NCBI GenBank assembly: GCA_934101145.1
Contig: CAKOPZ010000002.1
Coordinates: 1-64,000, forward strand
Length of the DNA stretch: 64,000 nucleotides
Direction: 5' to 3'
DNA from: an uncultured Clostridia bacterium
GTDB taxonomy: Bacteria > Bacillota > Clostridia > TANB77 > CAG-508
Shown here: positions 54,654 to 64,000 of the stretch, in pieces
How the letters are laid out: each line of letters starts with the position of its first letter
Numbering within the stretch: position 1 is the first letter of the stretch
Notes under the pieces: generated by a model
The model's database searches: none
Seen by the model: the letters and a program-made list of their open reading frames with translations, nothing else
What the model was told of the DNA's origin: nothing
Program-made: the position numbers and the translations under genes

Positions 54654-56234
54654 ATGTCATATACAGCTTTATATAGAAAATTTAGACCATCTACATTTGA
54701 AGAAATAGTTGGACAAGAACATATAACAAGGACACTAAGAAATCAAATTATGGCAGGAAGGGTAGGCCATGCTTACCTATTTAATGGTGGAAGAGGTACT
54801 GGAAAAACCTCGGCTGCAAAGGTTTTAGCAAGAGCAATAAATTGCTTAAATCCAAAAGATGGAGAACCATGTAATGAGTGCGAAATATGCAAAGCAGCTC
54901 TTTCAGGTTCGCTTACAGATATTGTAGAAATGGATGCTGCATCTAATAATAGTGTTGAGGATGTGCGTTCTATCAGAGAAGAAGTCAATTTTCTGCCTAC
55001 TGTGGCAAAATATAGAGTATATATTATAGATGAGGTTCATATGCTTTCAACAGGTGCTTTTAATGCTCTTTTGAAAACGCTTGAAGAACCACCAGCACAT
55101 GTAAAATTTATACTTGCTACAACTGAACCACAAAAGTTGCCAGCAACTATTTTATCAAGATGTCAAAGATTTGATTTTAAGAAGATATCAAATGAGAATA
55201 TCGAAAAAAGACTTAAATTTGTATGTGAGCAAAGTAAAATAGAAATAACGCCAGAAGCATTAAATTTAATTGCTGTTTTATCAGAAGGTGCAATGAGAGA
55301 TGCTTTAAGTATACTAGAAAGATGTATTCAAGATGGTGAGGATAAAATTGATGAAGACAAAATAAAGGAACTTGTAGGTATTCCAAAGCTTACAATGGTT
55401 TCAAGTATTGTTAAAGCTATTTTTGAATATAATGTGGAAGATGCAATTGTGGCAGTTGATAATGTGCTTGATAGTGGAAAAGACTTAAGTAATTTATTAT
55501 GGGAAATGATTAAATATATCAAGGATATTTTAGTATATAAAGTTACGCAAAAACTACAAATTTATAGCCAAGATGAAATAAATGAAATTAAAAATTTATC
55601 TGATATGGTAGATAAAGAAAGGCTTTTGCAGATTATATATGACCTTTCAGAACTTGAAAACAATATGAAATGGTCATCTCAAAAGAGTATTTTATTCCAA
55701 GTTGAGGTTATAAAATTATGCAGTAAGTTAAACACAGTAAAATATGTGGAAAGTGTGGATAACTCAGTTCAAAACTCTACAATCCCTGCAAATACACAAG
55801 TAAAATCTCAAAGTTTTCCACAAAGTGGTGTGGAAAAAACACAAATAAGACCTGTGCAAAACAAACCAATTGCAAAGATGAATACAATAGAAGGCTCTAA
55901 AATACAAAATTGGGGCAAAATTGTAGGAGATTTAAAACAAACAGGTAAAATATTGTTATATACAAATTTGATGAATACTAATGCTGTTGAAATTAATGAT
56001 ATGACAGTTGGAATTAATTTTCCAAATGGAATTACACCATTTGCAAAATCTGTACTTGATAAGCCGGAAAATATGCAGGAAATAACAAAACTTGTTTCTA
56101 TGGAATGTGGCAAAGCTATGAGAGTTCAGATGATAGATGGTACAAAAAATAATATAGTTGAAAAAGAGAAAACAGAGCCAATTGCAGATATGGCAAATGA
56201 TTTGGATATACCAATAAATATTATAGATGGATAG
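54654..56234 (+). CDS. dnaX: DNA polymerase III subunits gamma/tau
   Basis: 526 residues. AAA+ clamp-loader: Walker [10 protein letters not shown] near 45, a zinc module with Cys residues in [10 protein letters not shown], Walker [12 protein letters not shown] near 125, sensor LATTEPQK. The C-terminal third (about 365-526) is a variable tau-like tail. The single frame covers the whole gene; I saw no obvious internal slippery site. The order dnaX-ybaB-recR is conserved, and the SRP RNA lies directly upstream. Confidence 0.95.
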   Translation: MSYTALYRKFRPSTFEEIVGQEHITRTLRNQIMAGRVGHAYLFNGGRGTGKTSAAKVLARAINCLNPKDGEPCNECEICKAALSGSLTDIVEMDAASNNSVEDVRSIREEVNFLPTVAKYRVYIIDEVHMLSTGAFNALLKTLEEPPAHVKFILATTEPQKLPATILSRCQRFDFKKISNENIEKRLKFVCEQSKIEITPEALNLIAVLSEGAMRDALSILERCIQDGEDKIDEDKIKELVGIPKLTMVSSIVKAIFEYNVEDAIVAVDNVLDSGKDLSNLLWEMIKYIKDILVYKVTQKLQIYSQDEINEIKNLSDMVDKERLLQIIYDLSELENNMKWSSQKSILFQVEVIKLCSKLNTVKYVESVDNSVQNSTIPANTQVKSQSFPQSGVEKTQIRPVQNKPIAKMNTIEGSKIQNWGKIVGDLKQTGKILLYTNLMNTNAVEINDMTVGINFPNGITPFAKSVLDKPENMQEITKLVSMECGKAMRVQMIDGTKNNIVEKEKTEPIADMANDLDIPINIIDG

Positions 56235-56247
56235 GAGAGAAAAAGTT

Positions 56248-56589
56248 ATGTCAAAAAGAGGAGGATTCCCAGGAATGGGAGGATTTGGCGGAATGAATAT
56301 TAATCAATTAATGAAAGAAGCCAAAAAAATGCAATCAGAAATGGAAAAATCACAAGAGGAGTTAGTATCAAAAGAGTTTGATGCTACTGCTGGTGGAGGA
56401 GCTGTTTATGTAAAAGTAACTGGCGGAAAAGAAATAAAAGAAATCACAATAAAAAAAGAAGTTGTTGATCCAGATGATGTTGAGATGCTTCAAGATTTAA
56501 TCTTAACATGTGTTAATGAGGCTTTAAGAAAAGTTGACAGTGCTCAAGCAGCCCAACTTGGTAAATACAATATACCTGGATTAATGTAG
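56248..56589 (+). CDS. ybaB: YbaB/EbfC family nucleoid-associated protein
   Basis: 113 residues from ATG 56248. A Gly/Met-rich start ([13 protein letters not shown]) precedes the YbaB core with [14 protein letters not shown] and [13 protein letters not shown]. It binds DNA as a dimer. GGAGAG lies before this ATG, while 56227 lies within the end of dnaX. Located between dnaX and recR as usual. Confidence 0.94.
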   Translation: MSKRGGFPGMGGFGGMNINQLMKEAKKMQSEMEKSQEELVSKEFDATAGGGAVYVKVTGGKEIKEITIKKEVVDPDDVEMLQDLILTCVNEALRKVDSAQAAQLGKYNIPGLM

Positions 56590-56604
56590 GAAGGATAAAA
56601 AGAT

Positions 56605-57207
56605 ATGTCATCATATTATTCACCATCAATAGAGAAATTAATTGAAGCTTTTGAAAGATTGCCAAGCATAGGAAGTAAAACTGCTGCAAGACTTGCTTTT
56701 TACATCTTAAATGCGAGTGAAGATGAAACAACAGATTTTGTAAACTCTATTATAAATGCTAAAAAGAATTTAAAATATTGTTCAAAATGTTTTAATATTT
56801 CAGATACAGATCCTTGTGAGATATGCTCAAATGCAACAAGGGATAATTCAGTTATTTGTGTTGTAGAAGATGTAAAAGATGTAGTTGCAATGGAAAGAAC
56901 ACATGAATTTAAAGGATTATATCATGTGCTTCATGGAAGTATTTCACCCATGAATGGAATTGGACCAGATGATATAAAAATAAAAGAGCTTCTTGCAAGA
57001 CTTATGGGGGGAGAAGTTAAAGAGCTTATTTTAGCAACAAACCCACGAGTTGAAGGAGAGGCAACAGCCATGTATATTTCTAAACTTGTGAAACCACTTG
57101 GAGTGAAAGTTACAAGAATTGCTCATGGGATACCTGTTGGTGGAGATTTGGAATACACTGATGAAGTTACTTTAAGCAAAGCATTAGAGGGAAGAAGAGA
57201 ATTATAA
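56605..57207 (+). CDS. recR: recombination protein RecR
   Basis: 200 residues. The helix-hairpin-helix [14 protein letters not shown] is followed by a zinc finger with Cys in [17 protein letters not shown] and a TOPRIM domain from [10 protein letters not shown] to the [11 protein letters not shown] segment. It acts with RecF and RecO in gap repair. The gene ends at a strong terminator. Confidence 0.96.
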   Translation: MSSYYSPSIEKLIEAFERLPSIGSKTAARLAFYILNASEDETTDFVNSIINAKKNLKYCSKCFNISDTDPCEICSNATRDNSVICVVEDVKDVVAMERTHEFKGLYHVLHGSISPMNGIGPDDIKIKELLARLMGGEVKELILATNPRVEGEATAMYISKLVKPLGVKVTRIAHGIPVGGDLEYTDEVTLSKALEGRREL

Positions 57208-57218
57208 AACATAATCAC

Positions 57219-57261
57219 AAAAAATATCGCCTATAATATTATATTAAAGGCGATATTTTTT
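57219..57261 (+). terminator. terminator after recR
   Basis: AAAAATATCGCCT pairs with AGGCGATATTTTT and continues in T. Confidence 0.85.
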
Positions 57262-57271
57262 GGAGGATATT

Positions 57272-57460
57272 ATGGATTTTTTTGAACTTTCTGGTGCTGA
57301 ATTTGTTTCAACTGCCAGTATTTTAGCAATTACAATTTCAAAAAATTTTACTTCTGATGAGAATAATACTTTGGGTAATTTCTTTTCAGCACTTGGACAA
57401 AATCTATGTACTATTGCAGATGCACAAGCATTAGATGAAAATCAGCCTAAAAGTGTTTGA
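57272..57460 (+). CDS. small DUF6774-like protein
   Basis: 62 residues from ATG 57272 with TGGAGG six bases upstream. The sequence (FVSTASILAITISK, LGNFFSALGQNLCTIADAQAL) resembles the small DUF6774-type proteins of Clostridia, which have no known role. Its last 19 bases overlap the 3' end of the convergent glycosyltransferase gene. Confidence 0.6.
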   Translation: MDFFELSGAEFVSTASILAITISKNFTSDENNTLGNFFSALGQNLCTIADAQALDENQPKSV

Positions 57461-58566
57461 CAAATATCCTGTGTTGAGTGAATTTTTGCAAGTGATTTTG
57501 CAGCATCACGCATTTTTTCTATTTTTTCATCAGAATTAAATAGTGTTAAAATTATTTCGTCTGGATTTGCATCTTTTCTTATCCAGACACCTGCACCGTG
57601 ATTTTCTAAAAATTGAGCATTTTGTTCTTCTTGTCCTGGTATAGGATTTATTATAATCATTGGCAAATGTGATGCAAGGCTTTCTGTTGAAGTTAATCCA
57701 CCTGGTTTTGTTACAACTATATATGATATACTCATAAGTTCTGGAACTTTATCTGTAAATCCTAAAATTTTAACTCTATTTTCTGCATTTAAATTTTGAA
57801 CTGTTTCTTCAAATGCTGTTTTCATTTTTTCATTTTTTCCTGATATTGCAACAATTTGATAATCTGGCAAATTGTTAATTAATGAGTTTAATATTTGAAT
57901 TGTTCTATCCTTTCCAAGACCAAATTCGCCTCCACCAAAGAATAGTATAACTCTTTTGTCTCTATTTAGTTTAAACATATTGTAAATGTTTTCTTTATCG
58001 AATTTTTCTAAAAATCTATCTGACATAGGAATTCCTGTTACATTAATTTTGCTGTTTTCTACTCCATAATCACAAAGTTCTTTTCTCATATTTTCATTTG
58101 ATACAAAGAAATAATTTGTATATTCATGTCCAACAAGCCATTGCTCATGTGATGCAAAGTCTGTAAGTATTGTTGCAAGTGTAACATTAATTTTACCTTT
58201 TCTTTTTAAATAACTTACCATTTGGCTACTAAATGGGTGTGTTGATATAACTATGTCTGGTTTTTCTTGTAAAATAAGATTTTTTAGTTTTATTGCCATA
58301 AATTTGTTGGCTCTTGAGCTTAAATGTCCAAGTGCTCCTTTTTGTGAATTTGAATATACTTTTCCCCATAGTTCTGGCATTTTTTTTGCCATTTCTCTGT
58401 ATGCACCTGTTGTAAGCTTTTCAAGTGCATTGCTAATGTATTTCATACAATCTATGTTGGAAACTTCTACATCTTGATAATGTTCTTCAATATATTTTTG
58501 AATTGATTTTGCAGCTGAAAGGTGACCGCCACCATATGATGCATACAATATTAATACTTTTTTCAT
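57442..58566 (-). CDS. UgtP/MGDG synthase-type glycosyltransferase
   Basis: 374 residues, GT28-like with a MurG fold. It has the N-terminal MGDG-synthase motif ASYGGGHLSAAKSI, STHPFSSQMV, and the C-terminal nucleotide-sugar site VTKPGGLTSTESLA followed by PGQEEQNAQFL. It probably transfers glucose or galactose from a UDP-sugar to diacylglycerol, making glycolipid anchors at the membrane. It is transcribed alone, convergent with the recR side. Confidence 0.87.
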   Translation of the reverse strand: MKKVLILYASYGGGHLSAAKSIQKYIEEHYQDVEVSNIDCMKYISNALEKLTTGAYREMAKKMPELWGKVYSNSQKGALGHLSSRANKFMAIKLKNLILQEKPDIVISTHPFSSQMVSYLKRKGKINVTLATILTDFASHEQWLVGHEYTNYFFVSNENMRKELCDYGVENSKINVTGIPMSDRFLEKFDKENIYNMFKLNRDKRVILFFGGGEFGLGKDRTIQILNSLINNLPDYQIVAISGKNEKMKTAFEETVQNLNAENRVKILGFTDKVPELMSISYIVVTKPGGLTSTESLASHLPMIIINPIPGQEEQNAQFLENHGAGVWIRKDANPDEIILTLFNSDEKIEKMRDAAKSLAKIHSTQDICQTLLG

Positions 58567-58709
58567 ATTTTTTTCATTCCTTCCTTAAATCAAAAATAAA
58601 TGCCTTAGCTTTTAGTAACTGTATCATATCATGTATTATAAAAAAAATGAATAAATTTTATAAAAAAAAGAAAAATAAAGATAATTAACTAAATTTTGGA
58701 GGTTTATTA

Positions 58710-60098
58710 ATGGGGAAAGTAAAAGATAAATTAATTGATTGGAAAAATAGATTAAAAGATAGACATATGCTATCTATAATAGTTACTTTGGTGGTTATTT
58801 TAATAGTACTTGGGTTATATACTTATAAAAAACAGAGAGATTTTAGACAAGCCTCAGAAAATTCATATAATATGGCATTTTTTGAGCTTGTTGATTATGT
58901 GCAAAATGTTGAAACATATCTTGCAAAATCACTTATATCAAGTTCAGCTGCGCAAGGAGCAGAGTCACTTACAAATGTATGGAGAGAGGCGAATCTTGCA
59001 GGTGCATATTTAGCACAGCTTCCTATAGATAGTAATGAACTTGAAAAAACAAGCAAGTTTTTGAACCAAGTCAGTGATTATAGTTATTCTTTATCGAGAA
59101 AAAATATAAAAGGTGAAAAGCTTTCTGAAGAAGATATGAACAATCTAGAAAGTTTGCACCAATATAGTGTAGAGTTAGAAAATACATTAAATCAGCTTTC
59201 ACTGGATTTAAATGAAGGAAAGATTAAATGGGGAGAATTAAATAAAAAGGGAAGTGCTGTATTTGCTACGCAAACAAGTAATATTTCAAAGGACAGTTTT
59301 AGTAATTTAGAGGAAAATTTTCATGAGTATTCAGGACTTATATATGATGGTGCATTTTCAGAACATATTACAAATTCAGAGAAAAAAGGTCTAACAGGAG
59401 AAAATATAGATGAAAATAAGGCAAAAGAAATTGCAGGAACATTTGTTGGAAATCAAAATATAGAAAAAATTGAATCACAAGGAAAAGGAGAGAATGCAAA
59501 TATTACTGCATATAATTTTAATGTAAAACTTAAAGACCAAGATAGAAATGTAAGTATTGCTATATCTGAAAAAGGCGGACATATAGTATACATGGACTCT
59601 GATAGAGAAATACAACAAGAGACAATATCAGAAGAGCAGGCTGTTAAAATAGGAAAAGAATTTTTGCAAAGTAAAGGATTAAATAATATGACACAAACAT
59701 ATTATTTAAAAAATAATGGAATTGTAACAATAAATTATGCTTATTTGCAAGGTAACGTAATTATGTATTCTGATTTAATTAAGGTAAAAATTGCACTTGA
59801 TAATGGTGAAGTTTTAGGAATAGAAACAACAGGATACTTGAATTCACATTATACAAGGAATATTCCAAAAGCAAAAATAACTGAAGATGAAGCAAAGAAA
59901 AACTTAAATAAAAAATTAGAAATAAATTCTTCAAGACTTGCATTTATTCCTACTGAATGGAAAACAGAAGTTTTTTGTTATGAATTTACAGGTAAAATAA
60001 ATGACATGGATTTCTTAGTATATGTAAATGCACAAACAGGTGAGGAAGAAGATATACTTCTTATTGTAAATACTCCAAATGGTACACTTACACATTAA
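58710..60098 (+). CDS. ypeB: germination protein YpeB
   Basis: 462 residues. A transmembrane anchor (about 20-40) is followed by a helical domain (45-215) and two or three PepSY-like domains (about 235-460) with GGHIVYMDSDR and NIPKAKITEDEAKKNLNKKL. YpeB stabilises the spore cortex hydrolase SleB in Bacillus; no sleB is in this window. Start ATG 58710 follows GGAGG. Supports a complete sporulation-germination programme. Confidence 0.92.
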   Translation: MGKVKDKLIDWKNRLKDRHMLSIIVTLVVILIVLGLYTYKKQRDFRQASENSYNMAFFELVDYVQNVETYLAKSLISSSAAQGAESLTNVWREANLAGAYLAQLPIDSNELEKTSKFLNQVSDYSYSLSRKNIKGEKLSEEDMNNLESLHQYSVELENTLNQLSLDLNEGKIKWGELNKKGSAVFATQTSNISKDSFSNLEENFHEYSGLIYDGAFSEHITNSEKKGLTGENIDENKAKEIAGTFVGNQNIEKIESQGKGENANITAYNFNVKLKDQDRNVSIAISEKGGHIVYMDSDREIQQETISEEQAVKIGKEFLQSKGLNNMTQTYYLKNNGIVTINYAYLQGNVIMYSDLIKVKIALDNGEVLGIETTGYLNSHYTRNIPKAKITEDEAKKNLNKKLEINSSRLAFIPTEWKTEVFCYEFTGKINDMDFLVYVNAQTGEEEDILLIVNTPNGTLTH

Positions 60099-60105
60099 TT
60101 GAAGA

Positions 60106-60135
60106 TTGACAATAAAATATGATATTGTATATAAT
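60106..60135 (+). promoter_or_regulatory. promoter of murF-ddl-yqeK
   Basis: TTGACA, 18-bp spacer, perfect TATAAT, 38 bp before murF. Confidence 0.75.
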
Positions 60136-60173
60136 AGGCGCATATAAATAATATAAAAAGGAAGATGAAGCCT

Positions 60174-61571
60174 ATGGAAAATAAAAAAGAACTTACAGTT
60201 CAAGATATAATAGAGATATGTCAAGGAGAGCTTGTATGTGGAGAAGAAGATGTTATTTTAAATGATTTTTGCCAAGATACAAGATTGATTAAACAAGGTG
60301 ATGTTTATGTTGGAATAAAGGGAGAACATCATAATGGAAATGACATGTACGAAATAGCATTAGCAAATGGTGCAAAAGTATGTATTTTGCAAGAAGTTGA
60401 TGTACCAGAATATGTAAAAGAAAAATATTATGATAGATCAATTGTTATTGTAAAAAATACAATATATGCTTTGCAAGAACTTGCAAAATATAAAAGAAGT
60501 ATGTATGATATTCCGGTTGTTGCAATTACTGGAAGTGTTGGAAAAACAAGCACAAAAGATATTGTTGCAAGTGTAATGGCAAAAAAATTTAATGTGCTAA
60601 AAACAGAAGGAAATTATAATAGTCAACTTGGAACAGCACTTACAGTTTTAAGGTTAAAGGATCATAATGCAATGGTTGTGGAACTTGGAATGAGTAATCT
60701 TGGAGAGATTAGTAGACTTACAGATATAGTTAAGCCTACTGTTGCGGTTATTACAAATATAGGAACAGCACATATTGGAATTTTGGGCTCAAGAGAGAAT
60801 ATTTTAAAGGCTAAACTTGAAATATTAGAAGGCCTTCAAAGTGAAGGCAAAGTTGTAATAAATAATGATAATGATATGCTAAATAAATGGAATCTTGAAA
60901 AAAGTGATGTTTATGATGTTATAACTTATGGAATAGAAAATGTAAGTGATATTATGGCATATAATACAGATTTTTCAGAAGATGGAAGCGACTTTGATGT
61001 TGATATAGAAGATAAAACATATAATGTGCATATAGGTGTTGGAGGTAATCATTTTGTTTCTAATAGCTTATGTGCAATTGCTGTTGGTAGAATTTTTAAT
61101 ATAAATATGCCAGATATTTTAGATGGAATTGCACATTTTGAATTAACAAAAAGAAGAATGCAGGTAGAAAAATTAGAAAATAACGTAATTGTTATTAATG
61201 ATTGCTATAATGCAAATTGTGATTCAATGAAAGCTGCAATACATTATCTTTCTGAACTGAAAAATTGTAAAAAAATTGCAGTTTTGGGAGATATGCTTGA
61301 ACTTGGGGAATATTCTGAAAAGCTTCATAGAGAAGTTGGAGAGGAACTTGTAAAAGACAAAATAGATATTGTAATTACAGTTGGAAATGAAGCAAGATAT
61401 ATTGCAGATGAGGCCATAAAAGGAGGCAATGCAAAAGTATATGAATTCAATAATAATCAATATGCAATAGAAAAAGTAAAAGAAATAATGAAAGATGGAA
61501 ACGTAGCAATATTAATTAAAGCTTCAAATGGAATGAAATTTCAAGAAATTGCAAATGAAATTTGTAAATAA
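60174..61571 (+). CDS. murF: UDP-N-acetylmuramoyl-tripeptide--D-alanyl-D-alanine ligase
   Basis: 465 residues from ATG 60174 (AAGGAAG at suitable distance; ATG 60165 abuts it). The N-terminal domain (CQDTRLIKQGDVYVGIKG) binds UDP. The ATP loop is GSVGKTSTKD near 120, with NYNSQLGTALTVL, VVELGMSNLGEI and NDCYNANCDSM following. It adds D-Ala-D-Ala to the peptidoglycan precursor. ddl, which makes the dipeptide, is the next gene. Confidence 0.96.
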   Translation: MENKKELTVQDIIEICQGELVCGEEDVILNDFCQDTRLIKQGDVYVGIKGEHHNGNDMYEIALANGAKVCILQEVDVPEYVKEKYYDRSIVIVKNTIYALQELAKYKRSMYDIPVVAITGSVGKTSTKDIVASVMAKKFNVLKTEGNYNSQLGTALTVLRLKDHNAMVVELGMSNLGEISRLTDIVKPTVAVITNIGTAHIGILGSRENILKAKLEILEGLQSEGKVVINNDNDMLNKWNLEKSDVYDVITYGIENVSDIMAYNTDFSEDGSDFDVDIEDKTYNVHIGVGGNHFVSNSLCAIAVGRIFNINMPDILDGIAHFELTKRRMQVEKLENNVIVINDCYNANCDSMKAAIHYLSELKNCKKIAVLGDMLELGEYSEKLHREVGEELVKDKIDIVITVGNEARYIADEAIKGGNAKVYEFNNNQYAIEKVKEIMKDGNVAILIKASNGMKFQEIANEICK

Positions 61572-61595
61572 GTATCTTGATGGGAGGTATTAATT

Positions 61596-62657
61596 ATGTC
61601 TAAAGAGAGAATTGCAGTTATTTTTGGAGGTATGTCAACAGAACATGATGTTTCAATTGTATCAGGTACATCAGTTCTTAAAAATTTAGATAAGGAAAAA
61701 TATGATATATTTCCAATATATATTGATAAAAATGGAAATTGGTTTAAATATACAAAACATGTAAATCAAATAGAAGTCTTAAAGGTTGGAGACAAAATAG
61801 GAGAATTAGATAAAATAGAAAAACCTATGGGATATTTGAAAAGCATGGATGTGATTTTTCCTGTATTACATGGCTTATATGGAGAAGATGGAACAATACA
61901 AGGAATGTTTGAATTGTTAAATAAAAAATATGTTGGCTGTAAGCCTCTTGCATCAAGCATTTGTATGGATAAAGTATATGCGAAAGTTATTTTTGATAAG
62001 GCTAAAATAAATCAAGCAAAATATATCTACATAAGAAAAGCAGGAGAAAGATATATATACATAGATAATGAATTTAATGAGAAAATACATTCTTTAGAAG
62101 AGATTGCAGATATAGTAGGTGAAAAAATTGGTTTTCCAGTGTTTGTTAAACCATCAAATTCTGGTTCATCAGTAGGAATTAATAAATCACATAATGCAGA
62201 AGAGCTTATTAAACATATACAATATGCGAGTCAATTTGATAATAAAATTTTAATAGAGGAAAACATTTGTGGAAGAGAAGTAGAGTGTGCTGTACTTGGA
62301 AATGAAGATGTTAAGGCAAGTTGTGTTGGTGAAATACTTCCTGCAGAGGAATTTTATACTTTTGATGCTAAATATAAAAATGCTGAGTCAAGAGTGGTAA
62401 TACCAGCTGACTTACCAGAAGATATTTCAAATAAAATTCGTAGTACTGCAATAAAGGCTTTTAAAGCAGTTGATGGCAAAGGCTTATCAAGGGTTGATTT
62501 CTTTGTGGAAAATGATACAAATAGAATTATTATAAATGAAATTAATACTCTACCAGGATTTACTCAAATAAGTATGTATCCAAAACTTTGGGAAGAAGCA
62601 GGAATTAAATACAGTGATTTGTTAGATGAACTTATTAAACTTGCAAAAGAAAATTAA
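61596..62657 (+). CDS. ddl: D-alanine--D-alanine ligase
   Basis: 353 residues, ATP-grasp fold. IFGGMSTEHDVSIVS at the N-terminus, FPVLHGLYGEDGTIQG, VKPSNSGSSVGI (ATP-binding Lys) near 182 and INEINTLPGFT near 325 are Ddl signatures. It joins two D-Ala for MurF. The gene is 25 bp after murF and 17 bp before yqeK. Confidence 0.95.
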   Translation: MSKERIAVIFGGMSTEHDVSIVSGTSVLKNLDKEKYDIFPIYIDKNGNWFKYTKHVNQIEVLKVGDKIGELDKIEKPMGYLKSMDVIFPVLHGLYGEDGTIQGMFELLNKKYVGCKPLASSICMDKVYAKVIFDKAKINQAKYIYIRKAGERYIYIDNEFNEKIHSLEEIADIVGEKIGFPVFVKPSNSGSSVGINKSHNAEELIKHIQYASQFDNKILIEENICGREVECAVLGNEDVKASCVGEILPAEEFYTFDAKYKNAESRVVIPADLPEDISNKIRSTAIKAFKAVDGKGLSRVDFFVENDTNRIIINEINTLPGFTQISMYPKLWEEAGIKYSDLLDELIKLAKEN

Positions 62658-62673
62658 AAAGGACGTGAAATAA

Positions 62674-63252
62674 ATGAAGGATGCAAAAGAACTTTTGAAA
62701 GAAATAGATGAAGATGCTAAGAAAATGTTGTCAGAAAAAAGATACATTCATTGTAAAAATGTTATGAAAAGAGCAGTTGAACTTGCTAAAATGTACGGTG
62801 TAGATAAAGATAAGGCAATGCTTACAGGACTTGCTCATGATATTGCAAAAGAAATACCAAAAGAAGAAATGTTTCAGTATATTGAAGAACATGGTATAAA
62901 GATTGATGAATTTGAAAGAAATAATCCTGGCTTGTTACATGGAAAAGTAGCAGCAGTACTTTGTAAAGAAAAATATGGCTTTACAGAAGATATGCAAAAA
63001 GCACTTGAATATCACACAACAGGAGAACCGGATATGGATGATCTAGCTAAAATAGTATTTATAGCAGATAAAACAGAAGAGGGTAGAAAAAATAATGATT
63101 GGGAACAGATAAGAGCTAAAGAAAAGGAAGGACTTGATGCACTTTTATTATATGTTATAGATGAATCTATTTGCTATGTTATACAAAAAGGAAAGCAAAT
63201 TAGAATTGATACTATTTTGACAAGAAATTATTTATTAGAAAAAATGAAATAG
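62674..63252 (+). CDS. yqeK: YqeK family HD-domain bis(5'-nucleosyl)-tetraphosphatase
   Basis: 192 residues. The HD-domain metal ligands are visible in HCKNVMKRAVELA, GLAHDIAKEIPKE, HGKVAAVL and EYHTTGEPDM. Such proteins hydrolyse diadenosine tetraphosphate to two ADP. It usually accompanies nadD; here it follows ddl instead. Start ATG has GGACG upstream. Confidence 0.88.
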   Translation: MKDAKELLKEIDEDAKKMLSEKRYIHCKNVMKRAVELAKMYGVDKDKAMLTGLAHDIAKEIPKEEMFQYIEEHGIKIDEFERNNPGLLHGKVAAVLCKEKYGFTEDMQKALEYHTTGEPDMDDLAKIVFIADKTEEGRKNNDWEQIRAKEKEGLDALLLYVIDESICYVIQKGKQIRIDTILTRNYLLEKMK

Positions 63253-63303
63253 AAAGTTGCAAATTATATTGTTACTATTTAATAGTTTTACGATTTATAT
63301 TGA

Positions 63304-63439
63304 CGCATAGCGGTATAATATTTCTTAGAAACTTGCCGTTCGCAGCCAATCCAAAAGATTGACGGCTGCTCGAATCGCACTCAGCCTTCGGCTTCGTTTG
63401 GTCGCTGCGCGTTTCCTTGAAATATTATATCGCTATGCG
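63304..63439. mobile_element. 136-bp palindromic repeat element (MITE/REP-like)
   Basis: The ends are 21-bp inverted repeats with one mismatch (63304-63324 and 63419-63439, starting CGCATAGCG). The interior is clearly richer in G and C than its surroundings. It contains two hairpins: GCAGCC(AATC)...(GATT)GACGGCTGC, and AGCC-TTC-GGCT. No ORF. Located between yqeK and the J-domain gene. Confidence 0.65.
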
Positions 63440-63552
63440 CCTACAAAAAACATTATCCAGTAACATTATATTTGCAATTTTTCTTTTTGACTATTTTATT
63501 ATGCAAAAAAATGTGATATAATATGTGAACCATTATATGGAGGGATTTCAAG

Positions 63553-64000
63553 ATGATTTTTAAGGACTATTACAAAATATTAGGGTTAGAAAATAACAAA
63601 GTGAGCACAAATGAAATAAAAACAGCATATCGAGAACAAGCTAAAAAATATCATCCAGATATTTCTTCGGAAACTGATTTTTCAGAGGAAAGATTCAAAG
63701 ACATAAATGAAGCATATAAGGTGTTATCAGATGCAGTAGCAAGAAGAAAATATGATAGAACATGGAATTCGCGTGTTGGATATAAAAAGAGAAAAGAGGA
63801 GAACAAAAGAGAAGAAGGGTCTGTTTTTAGTAACTTTTTAAAAATGTTTTTTGGAGAGGCAAAAGCAGAGAAACAAAGTGAACTAAAAAAGAAAAATAAA
63901 TATCCTAAAAAGGGAGAAAGTATTGAAACAGAAATTGATATTTCAATAGAGGAAGCTTTTTATGGTGCAAATAAGAAAATTTCACTACGTACTGTAGATG
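63553..64000 (+). CDS. J-domain (DnaJ/CbpA-like) co-chaperone, 3' end outside the window
   Basis: 149 residues are visible. The N-terminal J domain (about 4-70) starts DYYKILGLENN and contains the catalytic HPD in KKYHPDISS, then EEAYKVLSD-like INEAYKVLSDAVARRKYD. No Gly/Phe region is seen; a Lys/Glu-rich linker (75-130) leads directly to the start of a substrate-binding domain (ETEIDISIEEAFYGANKKISL). This fits CbpA/DnaJ-type C-terminal domains without the zinc fingers so far. The frame stays open to the edge. AGGG lies nine bases before the ATG. Confidence 0.85.
   Translation, partial: MIFKDYYKILGLENNKVSTNEIKTAYREQAKKYHPDISSETDFSEERFKDINEAYKVLSDAVARRKYDRTWNSRVGYKKRKEENKREEGSVFSNFLKMFFGEAKAEKQSELKKKNKYPKKGESIETEIDISIEEAFYGANKKISLRTVD

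Noticed and set aside
54654..56234. Programmed frameshift in dnaX producing gamma
   Set aside because: No clear slippery A-run with a following hairpin was seen at the expected position.
63300..63322. Promoter-like TTGACG and TATAAT in the repeat element
   Set aside because: Only about 8 bp apart, so not a functional -35/-10 pair.

Overview
The window looks like the replication-origin region of a very AT-rich, spore-forming member of the Clostridia, probably an uncultured gut lineage. The evidence is base composition, the gene order around dnaA, and sporulation or germination genes (spmA, spmB, spoIIR, ypeB, an AbrB-type regulator). No rRNA, CRISPR array, phage or complete transposon was seen.

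Layout. 1-1.4 kb: the 3'-truncated start of a pilin-like gene, a Lys-Glu-Thr tRNA operon and a DUF1858 protein. 1.5-5.0 kb (+): half of a type IV secretion system (T4SS)-like set: tiny membrane ORF, VirD4-like ATPase, VirB2-like pilin, VirB6-like and PrgI/VirB3-like membrane proteins. 5.0-7.1 kb (+): DnaD-domain protein and DnaC/DnaI-like helicase loader. 7.2-9.6 kb (-): gyrA. 9.7-14.8 kb (-): the other T4SS half: unknown protein, CpaE/MinD-like ATPase, VirB4 ATPase and a VirB4-associated protein, in extremely AT-rich DNA. 15.3-21.5 kb (-): gyrB-remB-recF-dnaN-dnaA with DnaA-box clusters (oriC). 21.6-30.8 kb (+): rpmH-rnpA-yidD-yidC-jag-mnmE-mnmG-rsmG-parA-parB-DUF4446. 30.9-32.5 kb: gene-free, low-complexity AT DNA with a diverged direct repeat. 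32.6-35.2 kb: two tRNA-Ser genes and four accessory genes of unknown function. 35.3-48 kb: giant acyl-CoA dehydratase activase, rsmI, abrB, spmAB, rlmH, walJ-like, murA, spoIIR. 48.4-51.7 kb: galU and phosphoglucomutase. 51.8-53.0 kb: tRNA-Arg(CCU) followed by a probably foreign coiled-coil gene. 53.1-57.5 kb: tadA, tRNA-Ser, SRP RNA, dnaX, ybaB, recR. 57.4-64 kb: glycolipid glycosyltransferase, ypeB, murF, ddl, yqeK, a palindromic repeat element and a truncated J-domain gene.

The most unusual content is the T4SS-like system. It is split into two converging operons with dnaD, dnaC and gyrA between them, and no relaxase is visible. The VirD4-like gene needs two +1 frame changes, each exactly at a serine codon followed by CGG. 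By eye, CGG is otherwise absent in frame from every gene here except the foreign-looking one at 52 kb. Two or three genes of the same operon have good Shine-Dalgarno sequences but no ATG, GTG or TTG start; AUA or AUU fits. The promoter of the second operon carries Spo0A-box-like sites. Together these suggest an unusually expressed, possibly sporulation-linked, chromosomal T4SS-like machine. Decay of the + strand operon is the main alternative.
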